A stretch of 64,000 bases of DNA from Peribacillus sp. ACCC06369 (lineage in GTDB: Bacteria > Bacillota > Bacilli > Bacillales > DSM-1321): positions 3,472,001 to 3,536,000 of the forward strand of contig NZ_JAUCEN010000002.1 of the NCBI RefSeq assembly GCF_030348945.1, read 5' to 3'. The position numbers and the translations under genes were made by a program. Within the stretch, counting starts at the first letter, position 1. The number at the start of each line of letters is the position of its first letter. The notes under the pieces are model-generated. The model worked only from the letters and a program-made list of their open reading frames with translations, had not been told where the DNA came from and did no database searches. Below, piece after piece: positions 1 through 9,516 of the stretch.

Positions 1-389
1 GAATGATAAAGAGCTCCATGAATCCCTCCTCCATAAGGAGCACGGATTACCATAGGACAGCTCCAGTCATTATTAGAACGGTATCTAATTTTAGCTGCCT
101 CTGAAACAATTTGGTTAATGGCAGGCATGATGAAATCAGCAAATTGCATTTCAGCTATTGGCCGAAGCCCGTACATGGCGGCTCCAATTCCCACTCCAGC
201 AATTGCAGATTCAGCGAGCGGTGTATCGATGACCCTGGCTTCACCAAATTGGTCGTATAAACCGTTAGTGGCTTTAAAGACCCCACCTTTTTTTCCAACA
301 TCCTCTCCCAATACGAATACACGGGAATCACGTTCCATCTCTTCCCTCATTGCCATTGTCACGGCATCTATATAAGAAATCACTGGCAT
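1..389 (-). CDS. bkdAB: Branched-chain 2-oxo acid dehydrogenase E1 beta subunit (3' end outside window)
   Basis: E1 beta subunit of the branched-chain 2-oxo acid dehydrogenase complex, which pairs with BkdAA to decarboxylate the keto acids of Val, Leu and Ile and so feeds branched fatty acid synthesis. Only the first 129 codons are present; the family is usually about 325 residues, and the gene runs off the left edge. The N-terminus reads MPVISYIDAVTMAMREEM, followed by VLGEDVGKKGGVFKAT and the conserved DTPLAESAIAGVGIGAA segment typical of transketolase-type beta subunits. The ATG at 389 follows a GGGGGT Shine-Dalgarno, 12 bases downstream of bkdAA, as expected for an operon. Identification is seen in sequence and family-based; very sure. 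Confidence 0.95.
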   Translation of the reverse strand, partial: MPVISYIDAVTMAMREEMERDSRVFVLGEDVGKKGGVFKATNGLYDQFGEARVIDTPLAESAIAGVGIGAAMYGLRPIAEMQFADFIMPAINQIVSEAAKIRYRSNNDWSCPMVIRAPYGGGIHGALYH

Positions 390-401
390 TCTATTACCCC
401 C

Positions 402-1400
402 TTACTTTTGTGCATACACATGATTCATAGCACTTTCAGCCTTCGGATATGGAGCATTTTCAGCATAATCAGTTGCTTCGTTGACTATCTTCATGACTTC
501 ATCATTCATTTGTTTCTCAAGATCATCATCCATGATTCCCGCTTCTTTTAAATACGCTCCAAATGTTATTATGGAATCCTTCGTTTTGGCTTCGGCCACT
601 TCGTCCGCTGTCCGGTAGCTTCGGTCATCATCATCACTTGAATGAGGAGTGAGCCTATATGAGACGGTTTCTACAAGGGTAGGCCCCTCTCCCCTTCGTG
701 CACGGTCAGCCGCTTCTTTCACTGCTGCATACACTTCCAATGGATCATTGCCATCCACCGTTATTCCAGGCATCCCATAGCCAATCGCCCTGTCGGAAAC
801 ATTCTCACATGATAGTTGTTTCGAAATAGGAACGGAAATCGCATATTTATTATTTTCACACATGAAAATGACCGGCAGCTTATGTACACCTGCAAAGTTG
901 GCCCCTTCATGAAAATCGCCCTGATTGGATGAACCTTCACCAAACGTAACGAATGTTACTAAATCCTTGCTTTCCATCTTCCCAGCAAGGGCAATTCCAA
1001 CTGCATGCGGGACCTGTGTCGTTACAGGTGATGAACCAGTGACGATCCTATTTTTCTTTTGACCGAAATGGCCAGGCATTTGGCGTCCGCCTGAATTGGG
1101 ATCTTCCTCTTTCGCAAAACCTGAAAGCATCAAGTCTTTTGCTGTCATTCCGAAGGTAAGTACCACACCTACATCCCGATAATAAGGAAGTACATAATCC
1201 TTTTGCCGATCCAGCGCAAACGCTGCCCCAACCTGCGCAGCTTCTTGCCCCTGGCAGGAAATCACGAAGGGAATTTTCCCGGAACGGTTTAAAAGCCACA
1301 TACGCTCATCAATCCTGCGGGACAAAAGCATTGTCCGGTACATATCTAAAACAGTTTCCTCATTTAAGCCTAATTGTTCATGACGTTTTTCTACCATCAT
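402..1400 (-). CDS. bkdAA: Branched-chain 2-oxo acid dehydrogenase E1 alpha subunit
   Basis: E1 alpha subunit, carrying the thiamine diphosphate site of the branched-chain keto acid dehydrogenase complex. Residues 1-332 match the full family length. The ThDP/Mg motif is visible as TFGEGSSNQGDFHEGANFA and ends near CENNKYAISVP. The phosphorylation-loop region appears as YRLTPHSSDDDDRSYR. An AGGAGG lies seven bases before the ATG at 1400; a second ATG follows immediately, so the exact first residue is uncertain by one. It sits 22 bases after lpdV and 12 bases before bkdAB, so it is almost certainly co-transcribed from the sigma-L promoter upstream of bcd. Confidence 0.96.
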   Translation of the reverse strand: MMVEKRHEQLGLNEETVLDMYRTMLLSRRIDERMWLLNRSGKIPFVISCQGQEAAQVGAAFALDRQKDYVLPYYRDVGVVLTFGMTAKDLMLSGFAKEEDPNSGGRQMPGHFGQKKNRIVTGSSPVTTQVPHAVGIALAGKMESKDLVTFVTFGEGSSNQGDFHEGANFAGVHKLPVIFMCENNKYAISVPISKQLSCENVSDRAIGYGMPGITVDGNDPLEVYAAVKEAADRARRGEGPTLVETVSYRLTPHSSDDDDRSYRTADEVAEAKTKDSIITFGAYLKEAGIMDDDLEKQMNDEVMKIVNEATDYAENAPYPKAESAMNHVYAQK

Positions 1401-1421
1401 AAAACCTCCTGACCTTATTCT

Positions 1422-2843
1422 TTATGAATGAATGGCAAGTCCATCGACAGCAAGCGCCGCCTCTCCGATTGCTTCAGAAAGACTTGGGTGTGGATGAATT
1501 GTCTTGGCTACCTCCCAAGGTGTCGCATCAAGCACTTTTGCAAGTCCCGCTTCTGAAATCATATCCGTAACATGTGGACCGATCATATGAACGCCCAGTA
1601 TATCATCCGTTTTCTTATCTGCAATGATTTTGACAAAACCATCCGCTTCCCCGAAAACCAGGGCCTTACCAACTGCACGGAATGGGAATTTTCCAATTTT
1701 AAGCTCATAGCCTTCCTTTTTTGCCTGTTCTTCCGTCAAACCGACACTTGCCGCTTCAGGGCTTGAATACACACATTTTGAAATGAGCGAATAATCCAAG
1801 CGTTCCGGTTTTTGGCCTGCCATATGTTCAACGGCAGTAATACCTTCATGGGAGGCAACGTGAGCCAATTGCAGACCGCCGATACAATCACCGATCGCAT
1901 AGATATGCGTTTCCTTCGTTTGAAAGAAGTCATTGGTTTCAATAAAACCTTTTTCTTTCACAATTTCTGTATTTTCAAGGCCGATCCCTTCAACATTTGC
2001 TGTTCTGCCTACGGATACCAGCATTTTTTCAGCTGTGAATTCCTCTACCGATCCTTTTACTTCAGCAGAAATGGATACTGAAACATCCGTTTTCAGGGTT
2101 TCAGGCAATACCTTGGCACCTGTAATGAATTTGACGCCTTTTTTAGTTAGGAGACGAAGCATTTCACTGGAAATATCCTGGTCTTCAGTCGGAATGATCC
2201 TATCGGCATATTCCAGTACGGTTACTTCCACACCAAAATCATTCAGCATCGAAGCCCACTCAATGCCGATAACCCCACCGCCTACAATAATCATTGATTT
2301 CGGCAGGATCTCAAGCTTTAGAGCTTCATCCGATGTAAGCACCAATTCCCCGTCAATTGTTAAACCGGGCAGTGTTTTCGGACGCGAACCGGTAGCAATG
2401 ATAATATTCTGAGGAATGAGCATTTCATTTTCACTGCCATTATTCATTTCCACTGAAATTGTCCCAGGCATCGGTGAAAATATAGATGGACCAAGTATAC
2501 GTCCTAAACCTTCATAAACCGTTATCTTCCCTTGTTTCATCAAGTGCTGAACACCTTTATAGAGTTGATCGACGACTTTATTCTTTCTTTCTTGTACCTT
2601 AAGGAAATCCACCTTTACATCCCCGGTTACAATACCGAATTCCTCACTTTTCACTGCAGTCTGATAAACTTCTGCACTCCTTAAAAGTGCTTTTGAAGGG
2701 ATACAACCTTTATGTAGACACGTTCCGCCGAGCTTGCCTTTCTCCACGACAGCCGTTTTCAATCCTAATTGAGCAGCCCTTATTGCTGCCACATACCCGC
2801 CTGTTCCTCCTCCGAGGATAACGAGGTCAAATTCTTCAGCCAA
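1422..2843 (-). CDS. lpdV: Dihydrolipoyl dehydrogenase E3 of the branched-chain keto acid dehydrogenase
   Basis: FAD flavoprotein that reoxidises the dihydrolipoyl arm of the E2 subunit with NAD+. N-terminal FAD motif VILGGGTGGYVAAIRAAQ, the redox-active disulfide GGTCLHKGCIPSKALL, an NAD-binding Rossmann motif IIVGGGVIGIEWASM and the C-terminal interface motif HPHPSLSEAIGEAAL are all present. Length of about 473 residues fits the family. The reading frame is open to a GTG at 2849, but that codon overlaps the GAGGAG ribosome site. The TTG at 2843 gives the correct spacing and the family N-terminus (AEEFDLVIL), so it is preferred. Second gene of the operon after bcd; ptb and buk, which border bcd in B. 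subtilis, are absent. Confidence 0.95.
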   Translation of the reverse strand: MAEEFDLVILGGGTGGYVAAIRAAQLGLKTAVVEKGKLGGTCLHKGCIPSKALLRSAEVYQTAVKSEEFGIVTGDVKVDFLKVQERKNKVVDQLYKGVQHLMKQGKITVYEGLGRILGPSIFSPMPGTISVEMNNGSENEMLIPQNIIIATGSRPKTLPGLTIDGELVLTSDEALKLEILPKSMIIVGGGVIGIEWASMLNDFGVEVTVLEYADRIIPTEDQDISSEMLRLLTKKGVKFITGAKVLPETLKTDVSVSISAEVKGSVEEFTAEKMLVSVGRTANVEGIGLENTEIVKEKGFIETNDFFQTKETHIYAIGDCIGGLQLAHVASHEGITAVEHMAGQKPERLDYSLISKCVYSSPEAASVGLTEEQAKKEGYELKIGKFPFRAVGKALVFGEADGFVKIIADKKTDDILGVHMIGPHVTDMISEAGLAKVLDATPWEVAKTIHPHPSLSEAIGEAALAVDGLAIHS

Positions 2844-2921
2844 AACCACTCCTCCTCACAAATACACACTATTGTCACCGTTATTACTTGTCCTATGTTT
2901 CATTACATTATCCATGTTGAA

Positions 2922-2955
2922 ATTCCTGTGTTTATATTTAAAAAAACACAGGAAT
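2922..2955 (-). other. Intergenic hairpin between bcd and lpdV
   Basis: Perfect 12-base inverted repeat (ATTCCTGTGTTT and its complement, 10-base loop) in the 126 to 132 bases between bcd and lpdV. On the minus strand it is not followed by a run of U, so it is not a convincing terminator. It may be an mRNA processing or stability element separating bcd from the dehydrogenase genes. It lies where buk is found in related operons. Confidence 0.5.
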
Positions 2956-2975
2956 CCATATCTTGTCAATTATAT

Positions 2976-4073
2976 TCATTTTCTTCCATTCAAGATATGT
3001 TTTTCATTTTGCAAGAATTGACTTCTTGAATTCCGCATACGAGCAATGCGCTCCTCTGCCATCCTGTCCGCTGCTTTATAAGTTGGAATTTGATCGCGTT
3101 TGGCAATCTCCATGACTCGTTCAATCGTATCATAAACCATTTCCACTTTCTTAAGGGCTCTTTCTCGATTATACCCTAAAAGTTCATCAGCCACGTTTAT
3201 GACACCACCTGCATTAATTACATAATCAGGAGCATATATAATGCCTTTTTCATGAATTTGATCACCATGAACAGGATCCTTCAATTGATTATTGGCTGCA
3301 CCTGCAATGACTTTCGCCTTAATTTGATTAATTGTTTGATCATTAATGACGGCACCTAATGCACAAGGAGCATAGATATCACATTCAACCCCATAAATTT
3401 CATCAGTATTCACTGCAGTCGCCCCAAAGGATTCAACCGCACGTGCCACGCTTTCTTTATTGATATCGGTAACGATCAGCTTAGCGCCCTCCTCATGAAG
3501 GTGACGGCATAAGTTATAAGCTACATTCCCGACGCCTTGGACTGCAACAACCTTGCCTTCTAATGAATCAGTGCCGAATGCTTCTTTTGCAGCAGCTTTC
3601 ATACCGCGGTACACCCCATATGCAGTTACAGGCGAAGGGTTACCTGAAGAACCGAATGCAGGGGAAATCCCAGTGACAAAATCCGTTTCCTCGTGGATGA
3701 GATCCATATCTTCAACCGTGGTCCCTACATCTTCAGCAGTTATATAACGCCCATTCAGCCCTTGGATATACCTTCCGAATGCACGGAACATTTCTTCATT
3801 TTTATCCTTGCGAGGATCGCCGATGATGACGGTTTTTCCCCCGCCTAAATTCAAGCCGGCCGCTGCGTTTTTATATGTCATTCCTTTCGAAAGCCTTAAA
3901 GCATCTTCTATGGCATCTTCTTCGGAAGCGTACGTCCACATCCTTGTGCCACCAAGTGCTGGTCCTAATGTCGTATCATGAATGGCAATAATCGCTTTCA
4001 AACCCGATTGTTTATCCTGACAGAATAGCAGTTGTTCGTAATCATACTTCTCAAGATATTTAAAAATTTCCAT
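2976..4073 (-). CDS. bcd: Leucine (branched-chain amino acid) dehydrogenase
   Basis: NAD-dependent oxidative deaminase converting Leu, Val and Ile to their 2-oxo acids, the substrates of the BkdAA/AB complex encoded downstream. 365 residues, the usual size. The N-terminal dimerisation and substrate region contains [10 protein letters not shown] and the catalytic-lysine region [20 protein letters not shown]. The Rossmann motif is [18 protein letters not shown]. The start ATG at 4073 follows GGGAGG; the frame remains open 21 codons upstream but that stretch has no family resemblance or ribosome site. First gene of the operon, about 155 bases behind the predicted -24/-12 promoter. Confidence 0.96.
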   Translation of the reverse strand: MEIFKYLEKYDYEQLLFCQDKQSGLKAIIAIHDTTLGPALGGTRMWTYASEEDAIEDALRLSKGMTYKNAAAGLNLGGGKTVIIGDPRKDKNEEMFRAFGRYIQGLNGRYITAEDVGTTVEDMDLIHEETDFVTGISPAFGSSGNPSPVTAYGVYRGMKAAAKEAFGTDSLEGKVVAVQGVGNVAYNLCRHLHEEGAKLIVTDINKESVARAVESFGATAVNTDEIYGVECDIYAPCALGAVINDQTINQIKAKVIAGAANNQLKDPVHGDQIHEKGIIYAPDYVINAGGVINVADELLGYNRERALKKVEMVYDTIERVMEIAKRDQIPTYKAADRMAEERIARMRNSRSQFLQNEKHILNGRK

Positions 4074-4236
4074 ACAGGAATCCTCCCTAGATGTTTTAAT
4101 AAATGTCAGATATGAGGACACTGAATCACTCCTCATTCTTACTGGTCACTACGTTCATTTTAAATAAAATCCGCTAATCACATGATATTTTCCCCATTGG
4201 GAATGGTTCCCTTGAAAAATCCATGCACCTTTAAAT

Positions 4237-4254
4237 ATGCAAATAACATGCCAA
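4237..4254 (-). promoter_or_regulatory. Sigma-54 (sigma-L) -24/-12 promoter of the bcd-lpdV-bkd operon
   Basis: On the minus strand the sequence TTGGCATGTTATTTGCAT matches the sigma-54 consensus, with the invariant GG and GC dinucleotides exactly 10 bases apart. It lies about 165 bases before the bcd start. The adjacent divergent-in-function regulator gene bkdR encodes a sigma-54 activator, which supports the call. Known in B. subtilis: the bkd operon is sigma-L and BkdR dependent. Confidence 0.85.
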
Positions 4255-4416
4255 TAAATTAAATAATGAGAGCCTTTTCACCCAAAAAAAGGAGATGCTG
4301 GTTAATATATTGAGCAACTATAGCCTATAACAAATTCAAAAAAATTTCATGTTGGAAGTGAACTCTCGCTTAAATTAAAATAAATCAGAAAATTCTGTGC
4401 AGTTTTTTTCATACTA

Positions 4417-4435
4417 TGCAATTGCTTGCATGCAA
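4417..4435 (-). promoter_or_regulatory. Candidate BkdR upstream activating site
   Basis: Overlapping inverted repeats (TGCAA, four bases, TTGCA; and TTGCATGCAA) between the bkdR stop codon and the -24/-12 promoter, about 165-180 bases upstream of the promoter. Position and dyad symmetry fit an enhancer-type binding site for a Fis-type HTH activator. The assignment to BkdR is inference. Confidence 0.45.
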
Positions 4436-4441
4436 ATATTT

Positions 4442-6499
4442 TCACAATTTTAATTTTTCCATTTTATAATATAGATTTCTAACTGAAATACCCAACGCTT
4501 TTGCCGTAATTGTTTTATTTCCCTTGTGGGTATCGAACGCTTGCTGAATGATTTCGGCTTCATACTGGTCTATTATCTCCGAGAGCGGTTTACCCGATAC
4601 GTAGCCAGAAGGCTCCATTAAGAGTTTCTCCTGTTTTAATGGAATCTCTTCGATAAAATCAGGAATATGCTGTATATCAATGATTGTCTCGTTCAATTTC
4701 ATGAAAATGATAGCCCGTCCCAAGATATTTTCCAGTTCCCTTACATTCCCTGGCCAGTTATAGATTTGCATCTTATGTATAGCTGCTTCAGTAATCCCCT
4801 CTATGCTCCGTCCATACTCCTGATTGATTTTATGAATCAAATGCTCCGCCAATTCCCTCAAATCTTCTTTTCGTTTTCGTAAAGGAGCAATGAAAATAGG
4901 CATGCGGTTCAGCCTGAAATATAAGTCTTCCCTGAATGATCCGTTTGCAATGGCGTGTTCAAGATTGATATTCGTGGCGGCTATGACACGGACATTGATG
5001 GAAATCGGCTTTGTCCCCCCCACTCTGATGATTTCCCGTTCTTGTAAAACCCGAAGTAATTTAGCTTGGATGTTAGCTGGTAATTCACCAATTTCATCTA
5101 AAAAGATGCTTCCTTGATTTGCCTCTTCAAAAAAACCGACCTTTCCGCCCCTGCTTGCCCCTGTAAACGCTCCCTCATCATAACCGAACAGTTCACTTTC
5201 GAGTAATGATTCCGAGATGGCCGCACAGTTTACACGAACGAATTTATTGAATTTCCTATCACTCGCATTATGGATGGCGTGGGCAAATAACTCTTTGCCG
5301 GTCCCTGATTCCCCTCTTAATAAGACGGTAGCCGGTGTCCTTGCCGATAATTTCGCCTGTTCGATGGGAAGCTTCATCTCTTCGGAAGCCCCTATTATAT
5401 CATCAAAGGAATATTTAGCCTGCAATGTCCGGATAATCTGTCTTGCCCGATTCAATTCGTGAGTCAAGGTTTGAATTTCCGATACATCATGAATGACGCC
5501 AACGCTACCTTTCAGGCACCCATCCACAATGATTGGAGCAACATTAACAATCACTTCCTTATGTTTTGGGCCGACACGCATATTGACACCCCGAACAGGC
5601 TTTTTTGTCTGAAGCACTTTCATATGCATGCTATCACCTTCGTAAATATCGATGGAAGCCGGCTTACCAATCACTTGGTCCTTGGTTAAGCCAGTGATTC
5701 TTGTATATGCCGGATTGATCAAAAGTCCCCTCCCTTGATCGTCCACGACCGAGATGGCTTCATCACTGGATTGGATGATTGCCTGGAGCATCGTCTGTAT
5801 CTCTTTTAAATCAGTGATCTGCTCCGCCAATTGTACAGCTTCCGTTTTATTCCGAAACACGGAAAAAGCCCCTATGATTTCCTTATCGGCATTCACCAGA
5901 GGAATCCTTGTCGTTATGAGCTCCATCCCATTAGTAAGGGTAATCTCCTGATTCACTTCTTTTTGGTTCGTTTCCATCACTCGTAGTAATCCAGTTGAAG
6001 GAACGAAATCTTTGATATGTTTGCCTATCACGTCCTCGCGCTTTGTGTCAGATGCTCGTTCCGCACTATCATTGAACATGATGATGAATCCATCATGATC
6101 AATCACCACCATTCCTTCACTGGTCGTATTAAGGATCAAGTCCATTTTTGCCGAGGTATTTTCCAATTTATTTATTAAACGATTTTTCTCTTCAAACAAC
6201 TTTGTCATAATGAGGGCGACACTTCCAGGAATGAGTATCGTTTGATCGCTCATATCCCGTTTTATCTTACTATAGACAGTCGGGTCTCCAGTGGTATCAA
6301 AAATGATATCCAAATCCCCATCCAATCCCTCGCTCCAATCAGTCACTGTAGGAATCCTTCTTTCTTTTGCAGCAAGCATCCCTTCAGCGGATTCATTCGT
6401 ATCAGCCATACAAACAATTGAGAATACTTCACTTTCCGAGAGGAGTTTCAACACCGTTGTCCCCCCCACTCCTCCCCCTACTATCATGACTTTTTGCAT
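4442..6499 (-). CDS. bkdR: Sigma-54-dependent transcriptional activator of the bkd operon
   Basis: Enhancer-binding protein of 685 residues, close to B. subtilis BkdR in length. An N-terminal Rossmann-like segment ([17 protein letters not shown], residues 4-20) is followed by two PAS domains (about 118-210 and 235-345). The central AAA+ domain has Walker [12 protein letters not shown], the sigma-54 contact loop GAFTGA and a Walker B region [14 protein letters not shown]-terminal Fis-type HTH ends the protein ([17 protein letters not shown]). The ATG at 6499 has a GGGGGA ribosome site. It lies immediately upstream of bcd in the same direction. The PAS and N-terminal domains presumably sense branched-chain metabolites; the ligand is not evident from sequence. 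Confidence 0.93.
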   Translation of the reverse strand: MQKVMIVGGGVGGTTVLKLLSESEVFSIVCMADTNESAEGMLAAKERRIPTVTDWSEGLDGDLDIIFDTTGDPTVYSKIKRDMSDQTILIPGSVALIMTKLFEEKNRLINKLENTSAKMDLILNTTSEGMVVIDHDGFIIMFNDSAERASDTKREDVIGKHIKDFVPSTGLLRVMETNQKEVNQEITLTNGMELITTRIPLVNADKEIIGAFSVFRNKTEAVQLAEQITDLKEIQTMLQAIIQSSDEAISVVDDQGRGLLINPAYTRITGLTKDQVIGKPASIDIYEGDSMHMKVLQTKKPVRGVNMRVGPKHKEVIVNVAPIIVDGCLKGSVGVIHDVSEIQTLTHELNRARQIIRTLQAKYSFDDIIGASEEMKLPIEQAKLSARTPATVLLRGESGTGKELFAHAIHNASDRKFNKFVRVNCAAISESLLESELFGYDEGAFTGASRGGKVGFFEEANQGSIFLDEIGELPANIQAKLLRVLQEREIIRVGGTKPISINVRVIAATNINLEHAIANGSFREDLYFRLNRMPIFIAPLRKRKEDLRELAEHLIHKINQEYGRSIEGITEAAIHKMQIYNWPGNVRELENILGRAIIFMKLNETIIDIQHIPDFIEEIPLKQEKLLMEPSGYVSGKPLSEIIDQYEAEIIQQAFDTHKGNKTITAKALGISVRNLYYKMEKLKL

Positions 6500-6640
6500 G
6501 AGCCATCCCCCTTAAGATATAATTACCCTATTATTAGATATATCTCTGCAATTTTTTTCATACTTCACACCTCATTTTACCATATTGGCATCCTTTAAAA
6601 ACAGCCTCTAACTTCCAGTCATTTTCTAGTTTCCCGAAAC

Positions 6641-6668
6641 TTGACAAATATTTTATATCCTTTATCAT
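6641..6668 (+). promoter_or_regulatory. Putative sigma-A-type promoter of yqzF
   Basis: TTGACA at 6641 and TATCAT at 6663, separated by 16 bases and placed 38 bases before the yqzF start codon. Good -35, acceptable -10. Confidence 0.5.
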
Positions 6669-6705
6669 TTTTAAAAGACGGAATTTTCGGAAGGGATTTG
6701 GCCGC

Positions 6706-6942
6706 ATGAAACGTTTAATCGCTTTTTTGATTCTTTTTATACCCGGGGCCTTTGCTGCCTATGGCATTAAAATAATGAGGGACATGGTGTTCGGTATTTT
6801 ACAGCCTCCCTATCCAGTCCTTTGGCTGCAATTTTTAATCGGACTGCTTATTACGATTGGCGGAATAGCCTTTATCGCAGGCTTCGTCCTTCATCGAGAT
6901 CGAAAACAAAATAAGGTCCAAAGCAGGTTCAATAAATTTTAA
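6706..6942 (+). CDS. yqzF: DUF2627 small membrane protein YqzF
   Basis: 78-residue membrane protein with two hydrophobic segments (about 4-22 and 38-62) separated by MRDMVFGILQPPYPVLWLQF, ending in a basic tail (HRDRKQNKVQSRF). It resembles B. subtilis YqzF (DUF2627), whose gene also lies between bkdR and yqiK. Its function is unknown. The ATG at 6706 follows GGAAGGG. It is divergent from bkdR and convergent with yqiK, and ends at a shared bidirectional terminator. Confidence 0.85.
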   Translation: MKRLIAFLILFIPGAFAAYGIKIMRDMVFGILQPPYPVLWLQFLIGLLITIGGIAFIAGFVLHRDRKQNKVQSRFNKF

Positions 6943-6945
6943 ACG

Positions 6946-6985
6946 TAAAAAGAAGGTGCCATGTATAATTGGGCACCTTTTTCTT
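6946..6985. terminator. Bidirectional terminator between yqzF and yqiK
   Basis: AAGGTGCC / GGCACCTT stem flanked by an A-run on the left and a T-run on the right, so it can act on both strands. It sits between the convergent yqzF and yqiK stops. Confidence 0.85.
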
Positions 6986-7719
6986 TATGTTGATTTAAGT
7001 CCTTCTCTGACCCGTACGGCTGCCTCAGGAAAATCGGTAATGATGCCACTGCACCTCAATTTGAATAATCGCTTCATATCGGCTTCCTTATTAATGGTAT
7101 AGGGCCGTACAGGAACACCCAGGCTCAACGATGCTTGAATTAGTGCATCAGAGGCAGACCTGATATTTGGATGGATTGCGGTCGCGCCTATTGCCTTGGC
7201 ATATATCCATGGCATGTATAGACCATCCCTATAAAGTAGTGCCGTTTCCAGTTCAGGTGCCAATTGATGACAATTAACCAAACTATAATGATTGAAAGAA
7301 GAAAGGATTATCCTTTCCTTCATTTCGTAGGCACGAATGAGCCTTATGACTTTCTCTTCTAAGCCTGGATACAGAAAAAGCGTGTTTTTCAATTCAATAT
7401 TACAAACAAGCTGGTTATCTTTAAGCCATATAAATAGTTCTTCTAGCGTCGGAATTTTTTCTTTACCCAATTTACCCTTAAAGTTTGAGGACGCATTAAG
7501 AGTTTTCAACTCCATCAAGGTCCGGCCTTTTACATACCCTGAGGCATTCGTGGTCCGATCGAGCTTTTCATCGTGAATGATGACCACTTCTCCATCTTTC
7601 GAGAGTTGGACATCCGTTTCAATACCGTCCGCCCCAACACGGGCAGCTTCTTTGAACGCCGACATCGTATTTTCCGGATGTGTTCCTGCAGAGCCTCGAT
7701 GTGCAAAGATTAAGGTCAT
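6985..7719 (-). CDS. yqiK: Glycerophosphodiester phosphodiesterase YqiK
   Basis: Cytoplasmic GDPD-family enzyme of 244 residues that hydrolyses glycerophosphodiesters to glycerol-3-phosphate and an alcohol. The family signatures are near the N-terminus: FAHRGSAGTHPENT, then EAARVGADGIETDVQLSKDG and the HDEKLDRTT catalytic segment. Metal-binding Glu/Asp and the two catalytic His are present. No signal peptide, unlike secreted GlpQ. The ATG at 7719 gives the family N-terminus; 13 further codons upstream are in frame but unlike the family. B. subtilis has the same gene at this position. Confidence 0.92.
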   Translation of the reverse strand: MTLIFAHRGSAGTHPENTMSAFKEAARVGADGIETDVQLSKDGEVVIIHDEKLDRTTNASGYVKGRTLMELKTLNASSNFKGKLGKEKIPTLEELFIWLKDNQLVCNIELKNTLFLYPGLEEKVIRLIRAYEMKERIILSSFNHYSLVNCHQLAPELETALLYRDGLYMPWIYAKAIGATAIHPNIRSASDALIQASLSLGVPVRPYTINKEADMKRLFKLRCSGIITDFPEAAVRVREGLKST

Positions 7720-8211
7720 GATGAAACGCCGCCTCTCCCAAAAATTGTTATAACCCAATTTTATGAACAGAAACGATAAATTATTTTCATCTTCTTTAAT
7801 CGAAATAGAGGTGATTATTTTCTTCGTAGAAGGTTTTCTAAAATATCCCCCATAATAACTGAAAAGTTCCCTTAAGGTAGTTATCCGAACAATTGAGTTT
7901 TACACTTGCGGACATTTATCAGCAGCTATTGTTTGACATTCTCCAGCATGATTTGCGGAAAATTCAATAGGATGGGGATGGGATTAAATTGAAGAATGGA
8001 AAAAGCCTTTTTAAAAACGGTAAAATACCATTTCAATATCCACTTCTAATGCAAAATACTTATTTTTTTCATAAATCATTTGTTTACCCCTTATTCACTA
8101 TATATATACCTATAATTATAATCTAAAAATTAAGAAAAGGACCCATAATGCCAAAATCCGTTTAAAAAATTAGTGATTCAGATAATTAGTGTCGCTTTTT
8201 CACGCAAACAA
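7720..8211. other. Intergenic region yqiK-spo0A, nothing coding seen
   Basis: About 490 AT-rich bases with no supported gene on either strand. One plus-strand frame (8173-8544) overlaps the spo0A 3' end and is judged a shadow. The spo0A-distal half ends in the long perfect hairpin described separately. The promoter of yqiK should lie in the first 150 bases but no strong match was recognised. Confidence 0.6.
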
Positions 8212-8264
8212 AAACGCCTTTTATTTATTGGATTTCCTGCAAATCCAATAAATAAAAGGCGTTT
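8212..8264. terminator. Perfect 24-bp inverted repeat downstream of spo0A
   Basis: Two perfect 24-base arms (8212-8235 and 8241-8264) around a 5-base loop CCTGC, about 170 bases beyond the spo0A stop. T-runs flank both sides, so it could terminate transcription from either direction. The stem is unusually long for an ordinary terminator and is AT-rich in the middle (TTTATTTATTGG). Confidence 0.7.
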
Positions 8265-8436
8265 AATTTTTTTAACCGGCAGCGTAAAAAAATTGAAGTT
8301 GCCGATTAGAAAAAATCACAAAGCAACTTCTTCCTGTCCATACCACCAGACGGAGAGTTCCTATTTATATTTAGTGGCTCTAGCCTTTATTTGGTCAATT
8401 GTTATCCTGAATCCGAACACCGGTGTTCCCCTACTG

Positions 8437-9228
8437 TCAAGAAGCTTTATGTTCGAGACGAAGCTTATCGGCAACCATGGCAATGAATTCGGAATTTGTA
8501 GGTTTTGCCTTAGTCATGCTGACAGTATAACCGAAAAGAGATGAAATGGATTCTATATTGCCACGGCTCCAAGCCACTTCAATCGCATGTCGGATGGCTC
8601 TTTCAACACGGCTGGCCGTAGTATTGTATTTTTTTGCGATATCCGGATATAAAACTTTCGTGATCGAACCCAATAGTTCAATATCATTATATACCATGGA
8701 TATGGCTTCCCTTAAATACAAATAGCCCTTGATATGTGCAGGCACTCCAATTTCGTGAATGATGCTTGTGATGCTGGCATCCAGGTTTTTCGGCTTGGCT
8801 TCATTTTGGGGACGATAGCTAAACTGACTATGATTTTTTAAAACCGACTGCCCTTTACCGCTTACCTGACGAATGTGATTGGCCAGATTTTCCATATCAA
8901 AAGGTTTCAGGATAAAGTAAGACGCGCCCAAATCAACAGCTTTTTTCGTTACATCTTCTTGACCAAAGGCAGTAAGCATAATGACATTAGGCATAGCACC
9001 CCGTTTTACTTCACGAAGTTTTTCAAGTACACCTAATCCATCTAAATGAGGCATGATAATATCGAGAATCAATATATCCGGATCAACACTTTCAAGCATA
9101 CCCAGGCAATCTTGACCGTTATGTGCCACCCCAATTACTTCCATGTCTTCCTGTGCTGAAATGTATTCTTCCAGAAGGCCAACAAGTTCTCTATTATCGT
9201 CTACAACGCACACCTTAATTTTTTTCAC
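8437..9228 (-). CDS. spo0A: Sporulation master response regulator Spo0A
   Basis: 263-residue phosphorelay response regulator that binds 0A boxes to start sporulation. The receiver domain (about 5-125) has the acidic pair DDNREL, the phospho-acceptor region [11 protein letters not shown] and the conserved Lys in [11 protein letters not shown]. After a short variable linker (about 125-150), the C-terminal effector domain from [14 protein letters not shown] to the end is nearly identical to B. subtilis, including the recognition helix region [15 protein letters not shown]. Start is GTG at 9228 behind GAGGAGG, as the family N-terminus ([14 protein letters not shown]) requires. Preceded by spoIVB in the same order as B. 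subtilis. Confidence 0.98.
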   Translation of the reverse strand: MKKIKVCVVDDNRELVGLLEEYISAQEDMEVIGVAHNGQDCLGMLESVDPDILILDIIMPHLDGLGVLEKLREVKRGAMPNVIMLTAFGQEDVTKKAVDLGASYFILKPFDMENLANHIRQVSGKGQSVLKNHSQFSYRPQNEAKPKNLDASITSIIHEIGVPAHIKGYLYLREAISMVYNDIELLGSITKVLYPDIAKKYNTTASRVERAIRHAIEVAWSRGNIESISSLFGYTVSMTKAKPTNSEFIAMVADKLRLEHKAS

Positions 9229-9297
9229 GCTTGATTTCCTCCTCAACTACAATTGGTCTTTTTTTCTATATGACTAAATTCTATTGTAATTGAACTT

Positions 9298-9415
9298 TTC
9301 GACAATGGAAACTAAATTCCTTTTATTTTTGAAAAAATATAAGGAATTCAATATTATTCTCCGGATATCTCTTGTTTTCGACTTCGTTTGCTATTCGAAT
9401 AAACCGATTGTCGAA
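9298..9415 (-). promoter_or_regulatory. spo0A regulatory region with 0A boxes and a possible sigma-H promoter
   Basis: Two exact 0A-box heptamers (TTCGACA at 9298-9304 and TGTCGAA at 9409-9415) and one near match (TTCGACT, 9377-9383) lie in the 320 bases upstream of spo0A. Between them the minus strand has AAAGGAATTT (9323-9314), a sigma-H-type -35, followed about 13 bases later by GTCGAAAAG, a weak -10. This mirrors the autoregulated sporulation promoter of B. subtilis spo0A. Boxes are seen directly; the promoter call is tentative. Confidence 0.6.
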
Positions 9416-9516
9416 AAATCTTCATTTCGTTATCATTTTATCACAACGTTTCAAAAAAACCTCTATTTTTTGAAGAAATCATATTTAATTACCATCCATG
9501 ACCTGGGCTAATCAAT

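Noticed and set aside
8173..8544. 123-codon plus-strand frame between yqiK and spo0A
   Set aside because: Overlaps the end of spo0A antisense and reads through the long hairpin; no ribosome site.
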